Below, in pieces: positions 1 through 8,582 of a DNA stretch of 64,000 nt. The stretch is from Rhodobacteraceae bacterium Alg238-R152. Lineage in GTDB: Bacteria; Pseudomonadota; Alphaproteobacteria; Rhodobacterales; Rhodobacteraceae. The stretch covers positions 124,001 to 188,000 of the forward strand of contig UNRJ01000009.1 in the NCBI GenBank assembly GCA_900537125.1. The letters are read 5' to 3'. The notes beneath the pieces were generated by a model, which was not told the origin of the DNA, ran no database searches, and saw only the letters and a program-made list of their open reading frames with translations. The translations under genes and the position numbers were made by a program. Within the stretch, counting starts at the first letter, position 1. Each line of letters opens with the position of its first letter.

Positions 1-103
1 ACAAGTTCAATCAGTTAATGGGTCCTGAACCCAAGGACTAGGAACTGGATAAAGGTATGAACCGGGGGCACGTGTTTTGGAATACCCTACCGGTACCGCT
101 ATA

Positions 104-628
104 TCAGGCTGGCTGCATCTCGAAGCGTACGCGCCCGACTGGAATGCCGAGCCTTGTAACAATCGCGTCGTTGATAACGCGGCCATTTGAACTGAAATAG
201 ATAACATCCTCGAAACCCAGTCTGATAACTTCGCCGCCTGAACGAAAGTCAGCCACGTATGAAAGTCGGATTTCGTTGCCACCCTCGATAACTTCTGCTT
301 CTCCCACGGTGTCTTCACGTTGCCCCTTCCATCGACCTGGACCTGCTCGGTCAAAGACCCATGTTAGACGGTTCTCCTCACCATCATCGTAGAAGAAATC
401 TTCAACGATTGTAAGCCGATCTCCATGCAGGCGACTGTTGAGGCGTGCGGTGAAACGACGTTCTGAACCGGTTAGGTCTACCCGAAACACTCCTGCTCCG
501 TTCGCTCGACCTGAAAAGGCCGTATCGAGCGTGATGGGCGCGGGAGGTCCTTCAGGCGAAGTGGGCATACGAGCACATGCAGCAAGTCCAAAAGAGCCAA
601 GAATTATAGAGCGGCGGGTGACCGACAT
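104..628 (-). CDS. DUF3833-like lipoprotein
   Basis: A 174-residue protein. It opens with Arg-Arg, a short hydrophobic stretch and a Leu-Ala-Ala-Cys lipobox near residues 15-18, so it is probably a lipoprotein anchored on the periplasmic side. The body (roughly residues 30-172) is beta-rich with many Arg, Glu and Gly and resembles the DUF3833 family, whose function is unknown; motifs such as LTIVEDFFYDDGE are typical. Length agrees with that family. The ATG at 628 follows a weak purine-rich ribosome site (taggttgg). No partner gene is close on the same strand, so it appears to be transcribed alone. The DUF3833 call is from memory of the family pattern. Confidence 0.75.
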   Translation of the reverse strand: MSVTRRSIILGSFGLAACARMPTSPEGPPAPITLDTAFSGRANGAGVFRVDLTGSERRFTARLNSRLHGDRLTIVEDFFYDDGEENRLTWVFDRAGPGRWKGQREDTVGEAEVIEGGNEIRLSYVADFRSGGEVIRLGFEDVIYFSSNGRVINDAIVTRLGIPVGRVRFEMQPA

Positions 629-791
629 TTTCCAACCTATTATATAAACGCGCGTTCAAAGGCCGCGATGTATTTGAGTAAGGATTTCCCCATATTCAAT
701 AATGGTGGCGATGAGGGATGAAAGCATGAAACCTTCACATGTCTTTCAAAAAGGCGGCGCGGGCGTTCATTGAGTGGGCAGTTAGCGATAA

Positions 792-1043
792 TCATCGGTT
801 GGCATCAGCGTTTTCAAAAGCCATCATTGTAATGAAAACCCCGGCAATAATGGTCGCGTGGGCGACAGAGCTGATCCCAAAAACAAAAAAGCTACCAAGC
901 GAAATTGAGAAGATCACGCTCCACATCCAAGCCAACATTTGCATCATCATGTGGGCGACAGGTAGCGAGTAGCTCTTTAGCGGATTTTTCGTCTCATTCA
1001 TGATCGCCGACCAACCGGCGCCTTCTTCTTTGAACAGTTTCAT
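792..1043 (-). CDS. small two-helix membrane protein
   Basis: An 83-residue protein of unknown function. The reading frame is open to 1094, but the start at 1043 (MKLFKEEGAG) has a strong ribosome site (ggagg, 8 bases upstream). After a short polar N-terminus it has two hydrophobic segments (about residues 30-52 and 55-76), the first containing the Met-rich motif AHMMMQMLAWMW. It is likely an inner-membrane protein. A T10/G11 homopolymer lies about 110-130 bp upstream of its start, in the probable promoter region. I do not recognise a family. Confidence 0.6.
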   Translation of the reverse strand: MKLFKEEGAGWSAIMNETKNPLKSYSLPVAHMMMQMLAWMWSVIFSISLGSFFVFGISSVAHATIIAGVFITMMAFENADANR

Positions 1044-1453
1044 TTGTTTTCCTCCATTGTCTAAAATTACGCGCCGCTGGAGGTTTTGGATCACACAGCC
1101 AACGCTACAGTGCCGCGTGTGAAGCGGTCATTGGTCACGGTTGCCGCACAATTTTTTTTTTGGGGGGGGGGGCGAGAGGTAGGCTGAACGGGACGAAGGT
1201 GACGTTCGCCTATAATGCGCCAAAGGTAAAAGGCAGCCCGGAGAGCTCTTCATTTGTGACGCCTTATCTGGGGTTCAATTTACTTCAACCGGGCCGCCCT
1301 GCATGATCCGCAATCGGGATCGGATCGTAACAATCCAAAATGGAGAATGTTATGTCATTCAAAGTTTCACTCGGACCTGGAGGAATATGATGGACGAGAG
1401 CGAAAACCAATTGCAAGATTACTCTCTGTCAATGGTCCAACTGGTGTGATGTC
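1044..1453. other. intergenic gap with homopolymer tract
   Basis: A 410-base stretch between the divergent genes ending at 792 and starting at 1454. It should hold promoters for both. It contains a T10-G11 run (1152-1172). On the plus strand a frame open from before the run to a stop near 1303 ends in a protein-like sequence (ESSSFVTPYLGFNLLQPGRP) without a good start, possibly the tail of a lost gene. Two tiny frames (1351 and 1387) with purine-rich leaders precede the SDR gene; nothing shows that they are translated. Confidence 0.4.
1152..1172. repeat. T10-G11 homopolymer tract
   Basis: Ten T residues directly followed by eleven G residues, far above chance for this genome. Such tracts are prone to slipped-strand mispairing. 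It lies in the intergenic region upstream of the small membrane protein gene. Confidence 0.85.
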
Positions 1454-2122
1454 ATGACGGCTAAAAGGGCTTTGGTAGTCGGTGCATCCGGCGGCATCGG
1501 CGCATCTTTGACCAAAATTATGAGGGCACAGGGCGCTGTCGTGATTGAGGTTTCGAGGTCGATTGACGATTTCGACGTCACTGACCCAAACAAAGTCCAG
1601 AAACACATGGAAAGCCTCGAAGGAGCTTTCGACACGGTTCTGATCGCAACTGGCATACTTGCTCCACCGAATGTGAGGCCGGAGAAGTCTCTCACCGAAA
1701 TCGACGCTGCCAACATGGCGAAAGTTATGGCAGTAAACGCCATTGGGCCGGCATTGGTCCTGCGACATATTCCCAAGCTTTTGCCTCGTGACACCAGGTC
1801 TGTAGTGGGCGTTCTTACAGCACGTGTGGGTTCTATCGGCGACAATCAATTGGGCGGTTGGTACAGCTATCGGGCGGCGAAAGCGGCCGCCAATCAGATC
1901 GTGCACTCTGCCGCTATTGAGATCGCGCGAAGTCGAAAAAAGTCCGTCGTTGTGGCCTTGCATCCAGGTACGGTTGAGACGCGCTTTACCGAGGCATATT
2001 CCACGCAACCAAAGGTTTCGACGGACGAGGCCGCGACCAATTTAATAACTGTGATTAGTGGTCTGACAGAGGTTCACAACGGCTGCTTCTTCGATTGGGC
2101 TGGAAAACCCGTTCCATGGTGA
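1454..2122 (+). CDS. SDR family oxidoreductase, C-factor-like
   Basis: A 222-residue short-chain dehydrogenase. The nucleotide-binding loop is GASGGIG (residues 10-16), the catalytic Tyr-x-x-x-Lys is YSYRAAK (about residue 138), and the end GCFFDWAGKPVPW is characteristic of the C-factor/CsgA-like branch of atypical SDRs. Family members act as NAD(P)-dependent oxidoreductases in the cytosol; the substrate cannot be told from sequence. The ATG at 1454 has only a weak ribosome site. No same-strand neighbour is within operon distance. Confidence 0.85.
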   Translation: MTAKRALVVGASGGIGASLTKIMRAQGAVVIEVSRSIDDFDVTDPNKVQKHMESLEGAFDTVLIATGILAPPNVRPEKSLTEIDAANMAKVMAVNAIGPALVLRHIPKLLPRDTRSVVGVLTARVGSIGDNQLGGWYSYRAAKAAANQIVHSAAIEIARSRKKSVVVALHPGTVETRFTEAYSTQPKVSTDEAATNLITVISGLTEVHNGCFFDWAGKPVPW

Positions 2123-2277
2123 ACCCGCGACAAGTTTTGGTTCTCGCTGATCCAAAATTTCTGCCCTCGCGCATTGGTTTTAGCAGTCAAAGAATCCAGT
2201 AACGTCATTTATCATTTCGGTTATTCTGTTTGTACTCATGCTTCGTTCGGGAGATCTCTAAAGCAGAGGGGCAATCA

Positions 2278-3441
2278 ATGTCCGACGATGACCAACAGAC
2301 CGGCACTAATTTCTACTCTCGTCTGCCTACTACACGGGATTTTTCGCGTTTCGCGGACGTCCGGACCCATACTCCTTTGCCTGACAACTGGATTGTTATC
2401 GTGACAGACATCGAAGCGTCCCGATCAGCGATCAATTCCGGCCGCTACAAGACGGTCAACCTCGTCGGAGCATCCCCGATCGCAGCTTTCAAGAACCAAC
2501 TCAAAGACGAAGAGTTTCCGTTTGTTTTCGGCGGGGACGGCGCAAGTCTGGCAATACCGGGACATCATCTGGAAAGCGCCTCGCGCATCCTTTCCTTATT
2601 GAGGAGGTGGGCTTCCGAAACTTTTGATCTGAACCTTCGTGCCGGATTGATGTTTGTCGCGGACCTTAGGCAGTCGGGATGTGAGGTCAGAACAGCCAGA
2701 TATGCGGCCTCTTCGAGCGTCAGTTATGCTGCGTTCTCCGGTGGCGGTGTTAGACGGCTTGAAGATCTTGTGAAATCCGGAGACGTTTCTGTTCATCTTT
2801 CCGAGCCGAAGGCTCGTCCCGATCTGACAGGATTGTCCTGCCGTTGGTCCAATCTTAAATCTCGACGCGGAAGGATTGTCTCTCTAGTCATTGAACCCGC
2901 AACCGATGTTTCCGATCGGCAGTTTCTGCAAATAACCCAGTCGCTTCTTTCCAGGATCGATGAATCTGGCAATAACAACAGAGTGATTTCGGAAGAGGGG
3001 CCGCAGGTCCAATATCCTCCGCCTGGAATGTCCATCGAAGCGCGCGCCACAGGCGGCAGCTTTTGGCTGCTTCGGTACTTGGCTCTGAGTGCGCAAAACC
3101 TTCTGGCATGGATACTGTTTCGGACTGGTTGGTCATTGGAAAGTTTCGACCCACGGCACTATGCTCGGCAGACGGGTTTCAACACTGACTCACGAAAGTA
3201 CGAGGACGGGTTGAAAATGACTATCGATTGTGATGCAGAAACATTGGAGTGGATGAAGCAGCACTTGGAAGCCGCCAAAGATCAGGGATTGATAAATTAT
3301 GGGCTTACCGAACAGTCCGAAGCATTTCTGACCTGTATCGTCATATCCGCCCTGAACGACGATCACGTACATTTTGTGGACGGCGCTAACGGTGGCTACG
3401 CAGCAGCCGCAACGATGATGATCGGCAACCGCACTCCCTGA
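2278..3441 (+). CDS. DUF3095 family protein, cyclase-like
   Basis: A 387-residue protein of the DUF3095 type. The frame is open from 2230, but the ATG at 2278 follows agagggg, a better ribosome site. The N-terminal half carries the family hallmarks WIVIVTDIEAS (an acidic aspartate after a beta strand, as in class III nucleotide cyclases), the Gly-Arg-Tyr-Lys turn, and FVFGGDGAS. The C-terminal half is less conserved in my reading. DUF3095 proteins are annotated as unknown function with weak similarity to adenylate/guanylate cyclase domains; activity is unproven. The upstream 155 bases must hold its promoter. It stands alone. Confidence 0.75.
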   Translation: MSDDDQQTGTNFYSRLPTTRDFSRFADVRTHTPLPDNWIVIVTDIEASRSAINSGRYKTVNLVGASPIAAFKNQLKDEEFPFVFGGDGASLAIPGHHLESASRILSLLRRWASETFDLNLRAGLMFVADLRQSGCEVRTARYAASSSVSYAAFSGGGVRRLEDLVKSGDVSVHLSEPKARPDLTGLSCRWSNLKSRRGRIVSLVIEPATDVSDRQFLQITQSLLSRIDESGNNNRVISEEGPQVQYPPPGMSIEARATGGSFWLLRYLALSAQNLLAWILFRTGWSLESFDPRHYARQTGFNTDSRKYEDGLKMTIDCDAETLEWMKQHLEAAKDQGLINYGLTEQSEAFLTCIVISALNDDHVHFVDGANGGYAAAATMMIGNRTP

Positions 3442-3631
3442 GAGTTTTGGTCCACGGACACTCAAAACATCGAGTTGTTCGGCTTAGGATCCACGAAACT
3501 TCAGGTCGCGTAAGGCGCCGGTGTCGCGGAAAAATCGATGTTCATCCCGACAAGGCGCTATCGTCGATCCGTAGGTCTTCACTGATCCAAATCCTTCTGC
3601 TGCGCGTAAACATAAGAAAGGAGTGAAGAAA

Positions 3632-4033
3632 ATGTGCATTCGAGCTCTAGTTTGGAGTTTTGCTTTGGTGGTCGCCACGACCGCAATGGCACAGGAAATG
3701 TCGATTGGGGACGTCATATCAGCCCAGATCGAAGCTTTTCAAAACGAGGATGTGGAAGAAGCTTTCACATATGCCTCTCCAAAAGTTAAAAACATTTTTC
3801 GGTCGCCTCGGAACTTTGGTGCGATGGTTCAAAGAGGGTATCCGATGGTATGGAAACCTTCGGATATGGAATTCAGGAAGCAGCGAACCGTGGGGGATTT
3901 AGTGTATCAGGAAATGTGGTTCATGGATTCACGGGGCATAGGCTATTCTTTTATTTACGAAATGATCCAGGTTTCCGGTTCGTGGAAGATAAACGGTGTA
4001 TTCAAAATCAAAACGAACGAAGTGAGCGCATGA
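3632..4033 (+). CDS. secreted DUF4864-like protein
   Basis: A 133-residue protein with a cleavable signal peptide (hydrophobic core about residues 6-18, Ala-Met-Ala-Gln cleavage site). A GTG at 3623 is possible but overlaps the aaaggag ribosome site, so the ATG at 3632 is preferred (8-base spacing). The mature part, with ISAQIEAFQNEDVEEAFTYA and a Trp-Lys-Ile-Asn-Gly-Val-Phe end, matches the DUF4864 pattern, related in shape to the NTF2/SnoaL fold. It is presumably periplasmic; function unknown. Confidence 0.75.
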   Translation: MCIRALVWSFALVVATTAMAQEMSIGDVISAQIEAFQNEDVEEAFTYASPKVKNIFRSPRNFGAMVQRGYPMVWKPSDMEFRKQRTVGDLVYQEMWFMDSRGIGYSFIYEMIQVSGSWKINGVFKIKTNEVSA

Positions 4034-4304
4034 ATTTGCCGAACCCGATTGCAACCTGAGGTCAAAAAATGCTGCATTTCTTGTTTTCTCTTTCTTATTA
4101 CAGCTGACTGGCCACTAAGGCGCCCTTTGTTGGAGAGGGAGAAACTGTCAGATCGAAAACTTAATCTGGAAGAGATTTTCGCAGGCATGACAGCGGCCTC
4201 AGGATCGACTGTTAGCTTTGGGCTTTGTGCCGTATTTAGTCTTGGTCAGTTTTGCGAGTTTGTAGAAGCTGTCCATTGCGGTTCTAAATTTGGGAGGCTG
4301 TGTA

Positions 4305-4856
4305 ATGCTATCGCGTTACAACCTGTTAGCAATTCTTGTGTTTTTCAATCTGTCTTCAGGTGCGGGTGCAAAAGAGATGTTTGAAACCTTTGATAACGAC
4401 CCGGCATCTCGGTGGATCTTTTTCGCGGACACTGTAATGGGCGGCGTATCTACGGGTGACGCCACCTTCGACAGCGATGCCTCCGGCTCCTTTGTTCGTT
4501 TGGCGGGCGAAGTGAGCACCGAAAACAACGGAGGCTTCATCCAAGTGCGTCGCAAACTATTCAGCAAGTTGCCAGACAGCACCAAAGGAATTCGCCTGAA
4601 AGTGCGCGGCAACGGCGAAGTGTATTTTGTGCATCTGCGGACACGGGGCACGCGTTTGCCTTGGCAATATTATCAGGCACAGTTTGAAAGCACAGGAGAC
4701 TGGATCGACGTCCAGCTGCCATTAACCGCGTTTTCGCCGTCCGGTCAGTTCCTTAGGAACACCCCCCATAACGATACAATCACGTCTATTGGCATTGTGG
4801 CATTTGGGAAAGACCACACGGCCCTGATCGATGTACGCGAAGTGGAGTGGTACTGA
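4305..4856 (+). CDS. exported CIA30 family protein
   Basis: A 183-residue protein with an N-terminal signal peptide (hydrophobic residues 6-20, Gly-Ala-Gly-Ala-Lys cleavage region). The mature part resembles the CIA30 domain (complex I intermediate-associated protein 30, a beta-jelly-roll): DNDPASRWIFFADTVMGGVS near the start, NNGGFIQVR in the middle, and the Asp-rich end VREVEWY. The ATG at 4305 has gggagg 7 bases upstream. In bacteria this family has no settled role and is often exported, unlike the mitochondrial chaperone. Confidence 0.8.
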   Translation: MLSRYNLLAILVFFNLSSGAGAKEMFETFDNDPASRWIFFADTVMGGVSTGDATFDSDASGSFVRLAGEVSTENNGGFIQVRRKLFSKLPDSTKGIRLKVRGNGEVYFVHLRTRGTRLPWQYYQAQFESTGDWIDVQLPLTAFSPSGQFLRNTPHNDTITSIGIVAFGKDHTALIDVREVEWY

Positions 4857-5344
4857 AATGTGCTTAGAGTTTTCGGATTGAAGACCCACGCTACACTAAT
4901 GGCTGAGTTTGCTTGGCGCCTCCAGTCACTCAGCGAATGACGTGCCCGTCGCAGGCAACGCCCACCTAAAACCGATTGCGACTTCCGAAGAGGTCTTAAG
5001 TTGGAAGAGTTCGGTCAAGAAACGGACATCCGTTCCGGGATCCTTTATCCTCCTTTATAACCGTATGTTGAATTTTGCATAGTCCGCTTCCTGCGCAGTG
5101 CTGCGACAGGCGCAGTGGAAGTAAACTACTTGATCCGCTGAATGACTGCTTTCGGGAAACTTGTGATAAAATGTTGCTGATGCAGTATTGAGGGCTCATT
5201 GCGACCTATGTGGGTCGGCTTTGGGCTGGAAGCAGCGAACATTCTGCTCGAAACAATCAGAGTTTCAACCTTTCAGGATTCATTCTCTTAACTCTCCCTT
5301 ACCCCACCGCCCGCTGTTGCGCCCGTCTCGAATGCAACAAAAAC
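4857..5344. other. gap without recognised gene
   Basis: Nearly 490 bases between the CIA30 gene and the acyl-CoA dehydrogenase terminator. Short frames are present on both strands, but none has a ribosome site together with protein-like composition. No RNA gene was recognised. Confidence 0.5.
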
Positions 5345-5371
5345 AGGCCCCGACTCACCGAGTCGGGGCCT
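5345..5371 (-). terminator. intrinsic terminator of acyl-CoA dehydrogenase gene
   Basis: A perfect 11-bp stem (GGCCCCGACTC / GAGTCGGGGCC) with a 3-base loop, followed on the minus strand by TGTTTTTG. It ends the transcript of the gene that stops at 5428. Confidence 0.85.
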
Positions 5372-5379
5372 CAAAATAC

Positions 5380-5423
5380 GCACCTCCGTAAAACAGTCGC
5401 GATACCGACGTCATACCGACGTG
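5380..5423. repeat. 11-bp-unit intergenic repeat, copy A
   Basis: Four consecutive 11-base units: GCACCTCCGTA, AAACAGTCGCG, ATACCGACGTC, ATACCGACGTG. All fit the loose pattern nnACnnnCGnn. Copies with the same unit order occur at 27365-27408 and 57350-57382. This copy lies in the 3' untranslated part of the acyl-CoA dehydrogenase transcript, between stop codon and terminator. Confidence 0.75.
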
Positions 5424-5427
5424 AAAA

Positions 5428-6657
5428 TCAGACCTTTTCCTGCGTGTATTGGCGCAGCTCTTTGCGGGCCACTTGGCGGCGATGCACCGCATCAGGACCG
5501 TCCGCAAGACGCAACGTTCGCACGTGTGTCCAGGCCTGCGCCAGCGGGGTGTCCTGCGAAATGCCGGTGCCGCCAAACATCTGCACCGCCTCGTCGATCA
5601 CTTTCAAGGCCACATTGGGCGCCACCACTTTGATCTGACTGATCCACGGCGCCGCCGCGCGTGCGTCGCCCTGATCCATGATCCAGGCGGTCTTCAGGCA
5701 CAGCAACCGCGCCTGCTCAATCTCCATGCGGCACTCGGCAATGATGTCGTAATTCGCCCCCAGATGCGCCAGCTTCTTGCCAAAGGCCTCCCGGCTGAGC
5801 GCGCGTTTGCACATCCGCTCCAGCGCCGCCTCGGCCTGCCCAATCGCACGCATACAGTGGTGGATCCGCCCCGGCCCAAGCCGCCCCTGCGCAATCTCAA
5901 AACCACGCCCCTCGCCCAGCAAAATACTGTCCGCAGGCACGCGCACGTTGCTAAACTTCAGATGCATATGCCCATGCGGCGCGTCGTCCTGCCCATAGAC
6001 CATCATCGGTCGCAAAATCTCGATGCCTTCGGCATCTGCAGGTACTACAATCATCGACTGGCGTTTGTGCACCGGCAGCTCCTCGCCGCCGGTCTTCACC
6101 ATCACGATGTAAACTTTGCAGCGCGGATCTCCGGCCCCAGAAGCCCAATATTTCTCGCCGTTTAGCACATACTCATCGCCATCCCGCACACAGGACATTT
6201 CGACATTGGTGGCATCCGAGCTGGCCACATCCGGTTCCGTCATCAGATAGGCAGAGCGTATTTCGCCATTCAGCAGTGGCTTTAGCCACGTCTCTTTCAT
6301 GGCATCGCTGCCATAGCGTTCAAACACCTCCATATTGCCGGTGTCCGGCGCGGAACAGTTGAACACTTCGGCCCCCAAAGGCGTCTTGCCCATTTGCTCC
6401 GCAAAGAACGCATATTCCACGGTGGAGAGCCCAAACCCCTTGTCGGAATCGGTCAGCCAGAAGTTCCACAAGCCCCGTTCTTTGGCCTTGGCTTTCAGCC
6501 CCTCAAGGATCTCTGCCTGACGTTTTGTGTAGGTCCAGCGGTCCTCTTTGCCGATCTCCGCGTGGTACTCATCCTCCAGAGGCATCACCTCTTCACGGAT
6601 CATCTCTTTGACCTTTGCCAACAGCTTTTCGTTTTCAGGTCGCATTCCCAGAAACAT
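5428..6657 (-). CDS. acyl-CoA dehydrogenase family protein
   Basis: A 409-residue flavoprotein with the acyl-CoA dehydrogenase order: N-terminal helical domain, central beta domain ([27 protein letters not shown]), and C-terminal helical domain ([16 protein letters not shown] and the Arg-rich [11 protein letters not shown]). This is closest to the ACAD10/11-like branch. It oxidises an acyl-CoA to the 2-enoyl-CoA using FAD and passes electrons to ETF; chain length is unknown. A frame open to 6717 exists, but the ATG at 6657 has gagaggag upstream and gives the usual length. The gene is monocistronic, with its own terminator and divergent from tRNA-Gln. Confidence 0.9.
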   Translation of the reverse strand: MFLGMRPENEKLLAKVKEMIREEVMPLEDEYHAEIGKEDRWTYTKRQAEILEGLKAKAKERGLWNFWLTDSDKGFGLSTVEYAFFAEQMGKTPLGAEVFNCSAPDTGNMEVFERYGSDAMKETWLKPLLNGEIRSAYLMTEPDVASSDATNVEMSCVRDGDEYVLNGEKYWASGAGDPRCKVYIVMVKTGGEELPVHKRQSMIVVPADAEGIEILRPMMVYGQDDAPHGHMHLKFSNVRVPADSILLGEGRGFEIAQGRLGPGRIHHCMRAIGQAEAALERMCKRALSREAFGKKLAHLGANYDIIAECRMEIEQARLLCLKTAWIMDQGDARAAAPWISQIKVVAPNVALKVIDEAVQMFGGTGISQDTPLAQAWTHVRTLRLADGPDAVHRRQVARKELRQYTQEKV

Positions 6658-6878
6658 CGCCCAACTCCTCTCCAACTCGTTGCCCCACCATGTCGCGCCG
6701 GTGGTCCTCTTGTCCACGAAAGGGATCAGAAATGACGCAGGGTCTTAAAAATCAGGGGTTAGCGAAGTCCTAAAAACTCCCGAAAATTTTTCTGCATTTT
6801 GAGGGAAATTTTTTCTGCCAAAAATGCATTTCGGGTCTTGCGCCTGCCCGCGCTGCTGAGTAAACCCTGCCTCACAGT

Positions 6879-6953
6879 TGGGGTGTAGCCAAGTGGTAAG
6901 GCAACGCTTTTTGGTAGCGTGTACCGTAGGTTCGAATCCTACCACCCCAGCCA
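6879..6953 (+). tRNA. tRNA-Gln(TTG)
   Basis: A 75-base cloverleaf with encoded CCA. Acceptor TGGGGTG pairs with CACCCCA; the anticodon stem ACGCT/AGCGT encloses loop TTTTGGT with anticodon TTG at 6911-6913; the T arm GGTTCGAATCC is standard. Degraded mobile DNA lies just downstream, so this may be an old integration site. Confidence 0.95.
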
Positions 6954-7194
6954 CTTCATCGAACATCAATGAACGAGGCACCCTAGCGGCACCACCGGTC
7001 CGATTTGCCCCCAGAAATGCCCCAATAAGTGCCCCATGTCGCAGGAGCGCTCCCAAGGCACCCGTTGAGATGCTCCCCCCGAGTGAACGGGAGGAGCGGA
7101 TTAGCAAGTTTGATATCGGACTATGGCATAGCCGCAGCATCTAGATCAGCCTGAAATCGACCCCATTCGCCCGCCTGTCTCTTTCATCTCTGAC
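6954..7194. other. unassigned DNA downstream of tRNA-Gln
   Basis: About 240 bases between the tRNA and the scpB remnant. It has short frames on both strands but nothing I can name. Its position next to a tRNA and decayed mobile DNA suggests remnant sequence. Confidence 0.3.
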
Positions 7195-7554
7195 ATTATC
7201 CGCTCGAGTACCGGGCGACCTTGGCCTGGTCCCAATCTGGTCGCGCGCATGCCGCCGCCCGATCAGATTACGGCTGATCTCCTTGCCGAAGATGTCCTAC
7301 AGCCCGTCGCGGGTGATCGACCGCTGGTAGGCGATGGCGGCCAGGACCGCGACGTCGAACTCGCTCACGTCCAGTAACTGGCCCCCGACATCTGCCGCAG
7401 CGCGGACGGCGGGCGCGTAGGCAGCCCGCGTCCGGAACATCCAGCCGCCAGCAACCGTGGCGATTTCGAACGCACGCCCCTCCAAATCGGCACCAAGATC
7501 CTCGACCAGCAGGTCGACAGAGACCCTGCCCACCACGCGCGCCAGTGTCTGACG
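7195..7554 (-). pseudogene. scpB: scpB remnant (segregation/condensation protein B)
   Basis: Read on the minus strand, the segment gives LARVVG, then DLLVEDLGADLEGRAFEIA, AGGWMFRTRAAYAP, SEFDVAVLAAIAYQRSITRDG, an in-frame TAG where a Lys is expected, and then DIFGKEISRNLIG. This follows the winged-helix order of ScpB, a subunit of the SMC-ScpAB condensin, as found on mobile elements of Rhodobacteraceae. The N-terminus is lost at a TGA (7555-7557) just before the IS end at 7565, and the C-terminus degenerates after about 7195. It cannot make a functional protein. The housekeeping copy must lie elsewhere. Confidence 0.75.
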
Positions 7555-7631
7555 TCAGCGCTTATGGGGCCAAATAGCCGTATTTGATAAGAGAGGGTTT
7601 CTGGGTCATCGTAACCACTGAGGAGTGGACG

Positions 7632-7870
7632 ATGAGCCAGACGGCCAAGAGCCCAAGCGAGAAGATCGACAAAGACATCAAGCGGGCGATGCGCAAACTG
7701 TATTCAGATGAAGAGAAGATCAGGATTGTCCTGGGCGGGATGCGTGGTGAGGACAGCATTGCTGAGCCATGCCGCCGCGAAGGGATTTCCTAAGGCGTCT
7801 ACTACAAGTGATCGAAGGACTTCGTGGAGGCGGGGAAGAAGCGGTTGGCGGGTGATGCCGCCCGTGCCGC
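7632..7870 (+). pseudogene. IS3-family orfA, interrupted
   Basis: Starts at ATG 7632 with gaggag upstream and reads MSQTAKSPSEKIDKDIK, then a helix-turn-helix-like segment (YSDEEKIRIVLGGMRGEDS, IAEPCRREGIS). Two in-frame stops follow (TAA replacing Gln, TGA replacing Trp in the GVYYK-SKDF segment), and it then runs into the deletion junction near 7870. It is non-functional. Confidence 0.75.
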
Positions 7871-8353
7871 TACACCATCTCGTGGAAACTCTGCACAAAC
7901 ATGAGAGCTAAAGACGTAACGGACAGGCTGGACCTGGCGCTTGAGGCATCAGGATGTGATCAGGTCCACGTCGCTCATAAGCCACGCTTCCTCAGCGACA
8001 ACGGATCCAGCTACGTGTCGGGCGATCTGGCTGAGTGGTTGCAGGACAAGGGTATGAAGCACTCATGCGGAACGCCATATCATCCCCAGAGACAGGGCAA
8101 GATCGAGCGATGGAAGCAAACATTGAAGACCCGCATCCTGCTGGAAAACCACTGCCTACCCGGTGATCTCGAAGCCCAGATCGGGGCCTTCGTCGACCAC
8201 TACAACCACCAGCGCGACCATGAGAGCCTGAACAACGCCACACCTGCCGGCGTCTACTTAGGAGGGGACAAAGCCATTCTACAACAGCGAGAAAGGACTA
8301 AACGAAAGACGCTCGAAGTGCGCCACTTGCTTCATAGGCAACGCGCCGCATAA
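7856..8353 (+). pseudogene. IS3-family orfB, C-terminal part
   Basis: The frame gives RYTISWKLCTNMRAKDVTD, then the integrase core: FLSDNGSSYVS (second catalytic Asp) and GKIERWKQTLK (catalytic Glu of the DDE triad), and ends HRQRAA. The first catalytic Asp and the N-terminal half are deleted. An internal ATG at 7901 could give 150 residues, but a transposase without the first Asp is inactive. Confidence 0.8.
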
Positions 8354-8488
8354 TCAACCAACCAGATGAGCCGAGGACTCTCTCTTATCAAATACGGCTT
8401 TTTGGATCCCAAAATTCTGCCGACGCACAACCAAATGAGCGGCGTTCAGCCTCTAAAACAAAGACTTACGGTAAACAAGGGGGAAAGA

Positions 8489-8563
8489 TGGTGGGTGATA
8501 AGAGATTTGAACTCCTGACATCTTCGATGTGAACGAAGCGCTCTACCACTGAGCTAATCACCC
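8489..8563 (-). tRNA. tRNA-Val(CAC)
   Basis: A 75-base cloverleaf with encoded CCA on the minus strand. Acceptor GGGTGAT pairs with ATCACCC; the anticodon stem CTTCG/CGAAG encloses TTCACAT, anticodon CAC. It lies 77 bp from the right end of the IS remnant and upstream of nothing on its own strand. Confidence 0.95.
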
Positions 8564-8582
8564 GATGACGCGCCTTCTAGAC

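Larger units (their letters stand above)
7565..8411 (+). mobile_element. IS3-family element, internally deleted
   Basis: A sequence of about 847 bp bounded by imperfect inverted repeats of about 31 bp (7565-7595 and 8380-8411) that share GCCGTATTTGATAAGAGAG and begin TGGG / end CCCA, as expected for IS3-type TG...CA ends. Inside are a broken orfA and the C-terminal part of orfB. Full IS3 elements are usually 1.2-1.5 kb, so several hundred bases are missing. Flanking triplets (TTA and AAA) do not form a clear target duplication, consistent with age. Confidence 0.8.

Noticed and set aside
3484-3717. 77-codon minus-strand frame between DUF3095 and DUF4864 genes
   Set aside because: It has no ribosome site and runs into the DUF4864 gene; the end looks protein-like, but support is too thin.
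5449-6165. Long plus-strand frame opposite the acyl-CoA dehydrogenase
   Set aside because: It is the His/Arg-rich shadow of a well-conserved minus-strand gene.
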